The notes beneath the pieces are model-generated. The model did not search any database. It was not told the DNA's origin and worked only from the letters and a program-made list of their open reading frames with translations. From Chlamydiota bacterium (lineage in GTDB: Bacteria; Chlamydiota; Chlamydiia; Chlamydiales; JAJFMB01): 6,212 nt of DNA. The stretch spans positions 1-6,212 of the forward strand of contig JAJFMB010000328.1 in assembly GCA_021772355.1 (NCBI GenBank), in the 5' to 3' direction. The first letter of the stretch is position 1, and each line of letters begins with the position of its first letter. Both the position numbers and the translations under genes were made by a program. Positions 1 to 4,523 of the stretch are shown here, piece after piece.

Positions 1-25
1 GCTAGCCAAGCTGCGCTACACCCAG
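1..25 (-). tRNA. partial tRNA gene (5' 25 nt), cut by the window edge, possibly tRNA-Pro
   Basis: Read on the minus strand from position 25, the sequence has the layout of a tRNA 5' half. There is a 7-nt acceptor strand CTGGGTG, then T8-A9, then a D-stem strand GCGC, then a D-loop with A14-G15, the G18-G19 pair and A21. The first returning D-stem bases G22-C23 pair with C13 and G12. The anticodon, T arm and acceptor 3' strand lie outside the window, so identity is open. C at position 1 and the TGTAGCGCAGC string resemble bacterial tRNA-Pro, but this is only a guess. The 5' end lies 9 nt after the stop codon of the small gene on the same strand, so the two may share a transcript. Confidence 0.7.
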
Positions 26-34
26 ATAAGGAAA

Positions 35-289
35 TTAGATAGCGGCAAGCCCTTCGAAGCGGGGCTCGGTCTTTTTGTATTCGCGAACGGCAATGCGGGC
101 GCATGCATCAATGATTTTTTCTAGTGGGTCGCCGGCATCAACTTCAGCAGCTGCGATATCGACTTCTATTGATGTGCTGTAGACGGAGCCGCCTTTCATC
201 CCTTTGATGCGAAAATTGGCAAAAATACCGTTTTTCTTTTTTGTGATTTTCATAAAACGGACTAAATTATTTTCTGAGATATCATTCAT
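35..289 (-). CDS. small hypothetical protein, 84 aa
   Basis: I do not recognise a family. The protein is 84 residues with no signal peptide or membrane segment, so it is probably cytoplasmic. It has a basic stretch (KITKKKNG, residues 14-21) followed by what looks like a beta-rich middle (FANFRIKGMKGGSVYSTSIEVDI), and an acidic/helical C-terminal part. The ATG at 289 has AGGA six nt upstream, which supports it over the internal Met13. A good sigma70-type promoter lies just upstream, and the stop is followed after 9 nt by the start of a tRNA gene on the same strand. The compact, codon-biased reading frame with its own promoter and ribosome-binding site argues that it is a real gene. Function is unknown. 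Confidence 0.7.
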   Translation of the reverse strand: MNDISENNLVRFMKITKKKNGIFANFRIKGMKGGSVYSTSIEVDIAAAEVDAGDPLEKIIDACARIAVREYKKTEPRFEGLAAI

Positions 290-319
290 TGTTATTCCTA
301 TTGTCCAGGTTGAGGGTAA

Positions 320-348
320 AGTCTAAAAAAATCCTTCTTAAAGGTCAA
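320..348 (-). promoter_or_regulatory. sigma70-type promoter of the 84-aa gene
   Basis: On the minus strand TTGACC (348-343, 5 of 6 matches to TTGACA) is followed after exactly 17 nt by TAGACT (325-320, 4 of 6 matches to TATAAT). Transcription would start near 313, leaving a leader of about 24 nt before the ATG at 289. It may also feed the tRNA downstream. This is inferred from consensus match and spacing only. Confidence 0.5.
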
Positions 349-364
349 TCTCATTACACAAATG

Positions 365-393
365 TTGTAGTAAAAAGAAACTTTGATTAAGAT
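365..393 (+). promoter_or_regulatory. weak candidate promoter for the 534-aa gene
   Basis: TTGTAG (365-370) and TAAGAT (388-393) are separated by 17 nt and point toward the plus-strand gene starting at 436. The matches to consensus are poor (3 of 6 and 4 of 6), so this is the best candidate in the divergent spacer rather than a firm call. The spacer 290-435 holds no other gene or strong hairpin that I can see. Confidence 0.2.
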
Positions 394-422
394 GGCCGGA
401 ATTTAAAAATTTTACTCAACTT

Positions 423-428
423 AAGGAG
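423..428 (+). promoter_or_regulatory. ribosome-binding site that fixes the start at 436
   Basis: AAGGAG lies 7 nt before the ATG at 436, an ideal Shine-Dalgarno spacing. The in-frame TTG at 430 would leave only 1 nt, so it is not a credible start. Confidence 0.8.
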
Positions 429-435
429 TTTGGAG

Positions 436-2040
436 ATGGGTTCTGAATTAGGTTATTTTAGTGCGTCAGTTTTAAGAAATAATACTTATACTAATCGACT
501 TATAGACGATATTATGCATGACCCAAGCGGACCGGTCGTATATTCCGTCAAAGAGCAGTGGGATGCGGCGAAAAACATGACCCTGATTCAATCGATTATC
601 CAAATATTTGTTAAAGCTCTACATCATATTAAAGCGCTTTTTTCCAGCGAATACCGCGCTAACTTTAAAGAAGCTGCTTCTAGAGTTGAAAACGCAATCT
701 ATCAGCAGGACGAAGTGATCGAGGTGATGCGAACTGATATTCAAAACAGAGAAAGAGCAGAAAAGCTAGCCGAAAGAAAGCAAAAACTAGAGAAAAAAGG
801 TGAGGAAGCCGCTGCAGTAACTAAGAAAGCTGAAGAAGTAAAGAGCAAGGAGTTAGCAAAACCGACTACGGCAGACGAGCCAAAGAAGACAACTCAAGAA
901 GAGGCTAGGGCGGAGGCCGCTCGAAAAGCTGCTGCAGCACAGCAACAAGTTATGCAAGCACTTGAACACCACCGCCAACAAGAAGCCCTTAGAGTGGCGC
1001 AAGCTTACAGAGAAGCAGAAGAAGCTAGGAAAAGAGAGCTTGAAAAGTCGACGCAAACGAGTGTTTCGAGTGGAAGTAGTGCAACAGTAGCTGTGAAAAG
1101 TGGTGATGGAAAAGATGTTGCTGCTGCTGTGAAAAGTGCTGATGGAAAGGACGTTGCAGCTAACGGAGGTGATTCAGCTGCGGGTAAACCTACAGTAGCC
1201 GTGAAAAGTGGTGATGGGAAAGGTGTTGCTGCTAACGGAAGTGATTCAGCTGCGGGTAATCCTACAGTAGCTGTGAAAAGTGACGGTGGAAAGGGCGATG
1301 ATGATGCAGGCAGCAAAGAGGGGCGGGCAGGTTCCGTTGGTGGAGAAAGCCCTACAACGTCTGCGGTGGTGAATAAAGATGCTTTGGCTCGAGTTGCATC
1401 TGTGATTGATGTTAAAGCTGATAATAAACAAGAAGAGTTTTTGAGTGCAATTGAAGAGAAAATGGGGAGTAGCTTTAAAGAGGTTTGGGTGTCTTTCTTG
1501 GGTGAAAGTAATGTGATTGCGGACTTTAAATGCGACAGACAGGGAAGATTTACAGTAACGCTGGACAAGCCCTTTATGAAGGTTGTGAAAACAGATGATC
1601 CTGAAGTTGAAGGTGGCCATGTGGTGTTAATGTTTGGAGCTACATCTGATGGGAAAGTAAAACAGGTGACGGGGCAGTTTACTGAGGAAAAGGTGACAGC
1701 TAAAATGAGACAGGATGCTAAGGGTGGGCTTAGTGGGACAACTCACGAGACAGTAATGAAATCGATGGTTTTTGAGCATGGGTTTAAAACGCATCTTTGT
1801 CGTAAAGTCGCGTTTACAAAAACACACCTAGTTGCGAATCAGGATAAAATTGGCTATGTTGATGATGAACGCGTTTGTTTCTTCGGTAGCTGGAAAACAA
1901 TGACAGGAGATATTCGGGTGCGTTCTGTTGCGGATGTGAATAAACATTGGGGCGAGGGCGCTGTTGTCACTGATCATAAACAGGGACTAAGAGATGCTGT
2001 GAGTGGAAAACTGAACGCGGGAGCTGCTGTTGCAAGCTGA
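436..2040 (+). CDS. repeat-containing coiled-coil protein of unknown function, 534 aa (candidate secreted effector)
   Basis: No family is recognised. Four regions can be seen (numbering from the ATG at 436). Residues 1-80 are a distinct N-terminal part with a hydrophobic/amphipathic stretch at about 48-69 (LIQSIIQIFVKALHHIKALF). Residues about 85-207 are Lys/Glu/Ala/Gln-rich and almost certainly helical coiled coil, TolA-like in composition. Residues 217-290 are Gly/Ala/Asp/Lys-rich tandem repeats built on AVKSGDGK-VAA. Residues about 313-534 look like a folded domain (KEVWVSFLGES, GHVVLMFGATSDGKV, DDERVCFFGSWKTMTGD). There is no Sec signal peptide. In Chlamydiota, unknown proteins of this design are often type III substrates or inclusion proteins, but that is inference. 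The stop overlaps the ung start by 11 nt, so the two are probably co-transcribed. The upstream TTG at 430 is rejected on ribosome-binding-site spacing. Confidence 0.85.
   Translation: MGSELGYFSASVLRNNTYTNRLIDDIMHDPSGPVVYSVKEQWDAAKNMTLIQSIIQIFVKALHHIKALFSSEYRANFKEAASRVENAIYQQDEVIEVMRTDIQNRERAEKLAERKQKLEKKGEEAAAVTKKAEEVKSKELAKPTTADEPKKTTQEEARAEAARKAAAAQQQVMQALEHHRQQEALRVAQAYREAEEARKRELEKSTQTSVSSGSSATVAVKSGDGKDVAAAVKSADGKDVAANGGDSAAGKPTVAVKSGDGKGVAANGSDSAAGNPTVAVKSDGGKGDDDAGSKEGRAGSVGGESPTTSAVVNKDALARVASVIDVKADNKQEEFLSAIEEKMGSSFKEVWVSFLGESNVIADFKCDRQGRFTVTLDKPFMKVVKTDDPEVEGGHVVLMFGATSDGKVKQVTGQFTEEKVTAKMRQDAKGGLSGTTHETVMKSMVFEHGFKTHLCRKVAFTKTHLVANQDKIGYVDDERVCFFGSWKTMTGDIRVRSVADVNKHWGEGAVVTDHKQGLRDAVSGKLNAGAAVAS
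1084..1290 (+). repeat. in-frame tandem repeats (72-bp unit with internal 36-bp duplication)
   Basis: Copies begin with ACAGTAG(C/T) at 1084, 1192 and 1264. The second-to-third spacing is 72 bp, or 24 codons (TVAVKSGDGKGVAANGSDSA and four more residues). The first-to-second spacing is 108 bp because the first unit carries a further 36-bp duplication: AVKSGDGKDVAA (1090-1125) is followed by AVKSADGKDVAA (1126-1161). The third copy decays after AVKSDGGKG. All steps are multiples of 3, so unit gain or loss keeps the 534-aa protein in frame and changes only the length of its hydrophilic linker. Confidence 0.9.
2018..2023 (+). promoter_or_regulatory. ribosome-binding site for the TTG start of ung
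   Basis: CGGGAG sits inside the last codons of the preceding gene and ends 6 nt before the TTG at 2030. It supports this non-ATG start, together with the expected family length and N-terminus. Confidence 0.55.
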
Positions 2041-2704
2041 GGTTTTCACTCCATTTGTTTTAGAGGCGAGCTGGCAGCGAGTGCTTGATGAGGAGATGAG
2101 AAAGCCTTATATGGTACAGCTGGCAGCTTATGTTGAGCAGGAAAGGGCCGGTGAGACACCGGTCTATCCTCCTCGAGACTTGGTGTTCAATGCCTTTCAA
2201 AAGACTCCCTATGACAAGGTCAAAGTGGTTATTGTAGGACAAGACCCTTATCACGGCCCGGGACAGGCGCATGGGCTAAGCTTTAGTGTTCCTAAAGGTG
2301 TTCCGGCACCTCCATCGTTACAAAACATATTCAAAGAGTTGGCGTCGGATATGGGCTGCACCATGCCCACTCATGGCTGTTTGACTTCTTGGGCTGAGCA
2401 GGGAGTTATGCTGCTCAACGCGACACTTACTGTGCGTCAAGGGCAGTCGATGTCTCATCACGGCAAGGGATGGGAGCGCTTCACAGACGCTGTCATTGCT
2501 AAGCTCAATGAACGCAAAGAACCCATCGTATTTTTGCTGTGGGGAAAATCAGCAGAGAAAAAATGTTCCCATATTAATCCTCAGCATCACGTCCTTACAG
2601 CCCCACACCCGTCGCCTTTATCAGCGCACCGTGGTTTTTTAGGCTGTCGTCATTTTTCGCAAACTAATTCGTTTCTTAAAGATTCTATTAATTGGCAGAT
2701 TTAA
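2030..2704 (+). CDS. ung: uracil-DNA glycosylase, family 1 (UDG)
   Basis: Removes uracil from DNA, arising from cytosine deamination or dUMP misincorporation, by cleaving the N-glycosidic bond as the first step of base excision repair in the cytoplasm. All family-1 hallmarks are present in 224 residues. The water-activating loop GQDPYHGPGQAHG has catalytic Asp72 (E. coli Asp64) and Tyr74. The uracil-stacking Phe is Phe85 in HGLSFSVP. The uracil-binding Asn is Asn130 in MLLNATLTVR. The C-terminal HPSPLSAHRGF carries His193 (E. coli His187) and the intercalating Leu197. It looks intact. The start is TTG at 2030, within the end of the preceding gene (11-nt overlap). It has GGGAG 6 nt upstream, and the resulting N-terminus (ending in SWQ) matches the chlamydial enzymes as I recall them. 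Expression is probably coupled to translation of the preceding gene. Confidence 0.97.
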   Translation: MQAEVFTPFVLEASWQRVLDEEMRKPYMVQLAAYVEQERAGETPVYPPRDLVFNAFQKTPYDKVKVVIVGQDPYHGPGQAHGLSFSVPKGVPAPPSLQNIFKELASDMGCTMPTHGCLTSWAEQGVMLLNATLTVRQGQSMSHHGKGWERFTDAVIAKLNERKEPIVFLLWGKSAEKKCSHINPQHHVLTAPHPSPLSAHRGFLGCRHFSQTNSFLKDSINWQI

Positions 2705-2798
2705 TTACTTTTTCGTTTAACGTAAATTAATTTTTTATTTAAATTAAATTTATAATATACTATTATAAGTATAGGTAGATTGCGGTATTTATACTAAT
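2705..2798 (+). promoter_or_regulatory. A+T-rich intergenic region with candidate promoter
   Basis: The 94 bp between ung and the next gene are far richer in A+T than anything else in the window. They contain a perfect TATAAT at 2751-2756 and a second -10-like TATAAG at 2764-2769. No convincing -35 hexamer is seen at the right distance from either. A promoter for the 136-aa gene is the simplest reading. An imperfect palindrome of TTTAAATT-type sequence (about 2723-2752) could also bind a regulator. Neither is proven. Confidence 0.4.
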
Positions 2799-3209
2799 AT
2801 GGTGTTTAACATGGTTATTGAAAAAGCAGTAGAGAAAGCCTTATTTCAGCTTGCACACGACACGGAGACACAGATCTCTGTCGGACATTTTCATGTGGAT
2901 ATGAGAATTTTTGACGGTGCATCCAAGATGTCTCTTTCTACACCTGTGTATGTTGGAGAAAATTACATCCCTAGAAGTGTTCGTGGCTGTCTTGCAGGCC
3001 AAGCGCCCTTCTCAGAAAACACTCTAAATACTTTTCTAACCGTCGAAGAGGCGACTTTTCGGGTGATTTTGCACTATGTCTGTGGGGTTGAAAAGCTTGA
3101 CCACATCCGCTGTAAAGTCATATTGGAAGATTTTGCTCGAACTGCTGATATGTGGTGTGATTGGCTTGATGATCACGATAAACGCGATCTTGTCTATGTG
3201 CGCAAGTAG
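2799..3209 (+). CDS. hypothetical protein, 136 aa
   Basis: I do not recognise this protein. It is soluble in appearance, without signal peptide or transmembrane segment. Helix-like ends (VIEKAVEKALFQLAHD and ARTADMWCDWLDDHDKRD) flank a probable beta-strand-rich centre. Size and composition would suit a small cytosolic protein or chaperone, but there is no motif to support a specific role. The first ATG (2799) has no clear Shine-Dalgarno. A second ATG at 2811 (Met5) has only a weak GGTG 6 nt upstream, so the start is uncertain by four residues. The gene stands alone behind an A+T-rich, TATAAT-bearing spacer and converges on tatC, whose stop is 24 bp away. Confidence 0.7.
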   Translation: MVFNMVIEKAVEKALFQLAHDTETQISVGHFHVDMRIFDGASKMSLSTPVYVGENYIPRSVRGCLAGQAPFSENTLNTFLTVEEATFRVILHYVCGVEKLDHIRCKVILEDFARTADMWCDWLDDHDKRDLVYVRK

Positions 3210-3223
3210 ACGACTAGCGCACA
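3197..3223. terminator. hairpin between convergent genes, possible terminator
   Basis: TGTGCGC (3197-3203) and GCGCACA (3217-3223) form a perfect 7-bp stem, which can continue with TAG/CTA around an ACGA loop after a 3-nt bulge. It overlaps the last codons of the 136-aa gene and lies just before the tatC stop from the other side. The run after it on the plus strand (AATTGTTTC) is only moderately T-rich, so termination activity is plausible but not strong. Confidence 0.35.
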
Positions 3224-3233
3224 AATTGTTTCA

Positions 3234-3995
3234 TTAATTTGTTGTGGAAATCGCAGCTTTTCTTTCTCTTATTCTTGCATAAATGATCGTGAGTTCGTAA
3301 AGCCCCATTAAAGGGATGGCTAAAAGAAGCTGGGTGAACACGTCCGGTGGCGTTAGAATGGCGCTAAGGAAAAAAATAGCGACGACAGAGTGCCTTCTTT
3401 TGGAGCTGAGTCCAGAAGCGGTGACGTTCCCAAGATAGATCAGAAAGAGTAGAATGGCGGCGCTTTCAAAGGCGATGCCGTTAGCGATGGTAAGAAATAG
3501 CGTGTAGTCTAAATACTGGGAAAATCCCCACATGTTTTCACCGTAATTTTGATTGAATGAAGAGAGGAAGGCGTTTGCGTAGGGAAGAGAAATGTTCCAG
3601 GCGAAGGCAATGCCGGAAAAAAAGAGCAATAAAGAGAGCAGCCAAAAAGGGCGAAGGGAAGTTTTTTGATCTTGGTTGAGCGCGGGTGTGATGAACTGGA
3701 GAATGGAGTAAAGCCAATAGGGTGAGCTAACTGTAAGTCCAAGCCAAAAAGAGAGCTTAAATAGGGATGTAATTCCATCAAGTGGGCTAAAAAATTTGAG
3801 GGGGATATCTGCGGTTTTACATAGTCCTTGGATAAGAGGATCGTGAAAGGCAAGGCACCACAATGTGCCTAAAAGAATAGAAACTAAAACATGAATAAGA
3901 CAGCGGCGTAGCTCATCAACATGATCCCAAAAACTTGCCAAATGGTCATCGGAGGGAGAAAGTTTTTGATGTTCCGGGAGGTTGTTGTGGGTCAT
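3234..3995 (-). CDS. tatC: Sec-independent (twin-arginine) translocase subunit TatC
   Basis: TatC is the polytopic inner-membrane core of the Tat pathway. It recognises twin-arginine signal peptides and, with TatA-type proteins, exports folded proteins. At 253 residues it shows the family pattern. A cytosolic N-tail is followed by HVDELRRCL (25-33, cf. E. coli HLIELRKRL; Glu28 equals Glu15). There are six membrane segments at about 33-50, 76-97, 116-138, 164-187, 203-216 and 221-239. FITPAL is at 101-106, FES at 176-178 (Glu177 equals E. coli Glu170), and LTPPDVFTQ at 214-222 (Asp218 equals Asp211). The position of E. coli Glu103 is Gln110. I place the start at ATG 3995. A longer frame from TTG at 4028 merely reads through linker DNA of the upstream repeat. 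GAGGTG lies 6 nt before ATG 3995, and the ATG overlaps a mini-ORF stop (ATGA). It follows tatA in the same operon. Confidence 0.93.
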   Translation of the reverse strand: MTHNNLPEHQKLSPSDDHLASFWDHVDELRRCLIHVLVSILLGTLWCLAFHDPLIQGLCKTADIPLKFFSPLDGITSLFKLSFWLGLTVSSPYWLYSILQFITPALNQDQKTSLRPFWLLSLLLFFSGIAFAWNISLPYANAFLSSFNQNYGENMWGFSQYLDYTLFLTIANGIAFESAAILLFLIYLGNVTASGLSSKRRHSVVAIFFLSAILTPPDVFTQLLLAIPLMGLYELTIIYARIRERKAAISTTN

Positions 3996-4093
3996 GGTCG
4001 GCACCTCGGTGTTTTTGGATGATCCCAAAAACTTGCCAAATGGTCATCGGGGGGAGAAAGTTTTTGGTGTTCCGGGAGGTTGTTGTGGGTCAT
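3992..4093 (-). CDS. leader mini-ORF 3 (33 aa), duplicate of the TatC N-terminus
   Basis: Starts at ATG 4093 with residues 1-25 nearly identical to TatC 1-25 (Pro15 instead of Ser15), then PKTPRCRP from the linker, then TGA. The TGA overlaps the ATG of tatC at 3995 as ATGA, an arrangement typical of termination-reinitiation. GAGGTG lies 6 nt before its own ATG in most respects as for tatC (the linker is the same apart from one base). It lacks any membrane segment. Whether the peptide itself matters or only its translation is unknown. Confidence 0.5.
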   Translation of the reverse strand: MTHNNLPEHQKLSPPDDHLASFWDHPKTPRCRP

Positions 4094-4191
4094 GGTCGGC
4101 ACCTCGGTGTTTTTGGGTGACCCCAAAAAGTAGCCAAATGGTCATCGGAGGGAGAAAGCTTTTGGTGTTCCGGGAGGTTTTTGTGGGTCAT
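4090..4191 (-). CDS. leader mini-ORF 2 (33 aa), duplicate of the TatC N-terminus
   Basis: Starts at ATG 4191, has 33 codons and ends in TGA overlapping the ATG of mini-ORF 3 at 4093 (ATGA). It is the most diverged copy: Lys4 for Asn, Thr21 for Ser and Gly24 for Asp relative to TatC, ending PKTPRCRP. Despite nine base differences from its neighbour over the unit, it has no stop codon or frameshift. Confidence 0.5.
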   Translation of the reverse strand: MTHKNLPEHQKLSPSDDHLATFWGHPKTPRCRP

Positions 4192-4289
4192 GGGTGACAC
4201 CTCGGTGTTTTTGGGTGATCCCAAAAACTTGCCAAATGGTCATCGGGGGGAGAAAGCTTTTGGTGTTCCGGAAGGTTGTTGTGGGTCAT
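4188..4289 (-). CDS. leader mini-ORF 1 (33 aa), duplicate of the TatC N-terminus with the strong RBS
   Basis: Starts at ATG 4289 and is the only copy preceded by a strong Shine-Dalgarno: AAGGAG at 4301-4296, 6 nt upstream. Residues 1-25 match TatC except Pro15. The tail is PKTPRCHP and the TGA overlaps the ATG of mini-ORF 2 at 4191 (ATGA). Its position 63 bp after tatA suggests that this was the original tatC start site before duplication separated it from the rest of the gene. Confidence 0.55.
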   Translation of the reverse strand: MTHNNLPEHQKLSPPDDHLASFWDHPKTPRCHP

Positions 4290-4295
4290 CGTCTA

Positions 4296-4301
4296 CTCCT
4301 T
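4296..4301 (-). promoter_or_regulatory. strong ribosome-binding site of the tatC leader
   Basis: AAGGAG on the minus strand, 6 nt before ATG 4289. It serves mini-ORF 1, not tatC itself, whose ATG lies 294 nt further downstream. Confidence 0.75.
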
Positions 4302-4308
4302 GTGTGTG

Positions 4309-4329
4309 GCCTTCAAAAAGCGGGAAGGC
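4309..4329 (-). other. small stem-loop between tatA and the tatC leader
   Basis: GCCTTC (4329-4324) and GAAGGC (4314-4309) form a perfect 6-bp stem with the 9-nt loop CCGCTTTTT, ending 7 nt before the AAGGAG. There is no T tract after it, so it is unlikely to be a terminator. It could be an mRNA stability or translation element, or chance. Confidence 0.3.
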
Positions 4330-4352
4330 GTGTTCAAGCTGAAGAACGTGTG

Positions 4353-4523
4353 TTATTGAGGGTCGGATTTATCATTCGGGGGATCGTCGTCGAGCCCTTG
4401 GCTTGCGCGTTTAAATTCCCGAATCCCTTTTCCTAGGCTGCGTGCGAGCTCAGGAAGTCGTTTACCGCCGAATAAGAGCAGGATAATGCAAAAGATCACG
4501 ATGAGTTCGCCACTGCCAATCAT
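4353..4523 (-). CDS. tatA: Sec-independent translocase protein TatA/E family, 56 aa
   Basis: A small gene in the reading frame from ATG 4523 to TAA at 4353. It has the classic TatA layout: a short N-terminus, one membrane helix (about residues 6-19, ELIVIFCIILLLFG), the hinge FGGKRLPELARSLGKGIREF (18-37), an amphipathic helix, and a short acidic tail (QGLDDDPPNDKSD). TatA oligomers form the transport element of the Tat system with TatC in the inner membrane. Position 6 is Glu, and a Glu near the helix start is TatB-like in E. coli. With no second gene nearby, one protein may serve both TatA and TatB roles, as in minimal TatAC systems. At 56 residues it is shorter than E. coli TatA (about 89). 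AGGAGG lies 4 nt upstream, inside purB, and the ATG overlaps the purB TGA (ATGA). Confidence 0.93.
   Translation of the reverse strand: MIGSGELIVIFCIILLLFGGKRLPELARSLGKGIREFKRASQGLDDDPPNDKSDPQ

Larger units (their letters stand above)
3923..4289 (-). repeat. 98-bp tandem repeats made from the 5' end of tatC
   Basis: Units start (plus-strand order) at 3923, 4021, 4119 and 4217, giving a period of exactly 98 bp with no indels. The last is 73 bp long and stops at its ATG. Counted by eye, unit 2 differs from unit 1 at 3 of 98 positions, unit 3 from unit 2 at 9 of 98, and unit 4 from unit 2 at 2 of 73. On the minus strand each unit is a 23-bp linker containing GAGGTG followed by ATG and the first 25 codons of tatC. 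The unit at 3923 is the real start of tatC. The others are duplicates that end at FW(D/G)H and run into linker instead of VDELR. Confidence 0.95.

Noticed and set aside
430..435. TTG start two codons upstream of ATG 436
   Set aside because: Only 1 nt from AAGGAG; the ATG at 436 has ideal spacing.
1005..1568. Long minus-strand open frame (187 codons) opposite the 534-aa gene
   Set aside because: It is the antisense of the coiled-coil and repeat region, with low-complexity Ser/Leu/Pro-rich composition. The plus-strand frame has the RBS and sensible domains.
3036..3224. Minus-strand frame opposite the 136-aa gene
   Set aside because: No ribosome-binding site or recognisable protein; the plus-strand gene is more convincing, and this frame overlaps the convergent hairpin.
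3996..4028. Eleven-residue N-terminal extension of TatC from TTG 4028
   Set aside because: It is translated linker from the neighbouring repeat unit. ATG 3995 matches the start of the other copies and the usual short TatC N-tail.
3923..4289. CRISPR array or insertion-sequence remnant
   Set aside because: The repeats are contiguous without spacers, are not palindromic, and are clearly copies of tatC coding sequence. There is no transposase or terminal inverted repeat.
3935..4436. Three overlapping plus-strand open frames across the tatC leader
   Set aside because: They are the opposite strand of the 98-bp repeats and repeat the same Gly/Arg/Val-rich peptide. The minus-strand tatC, mini-ORFs and tatA explain the DNA.
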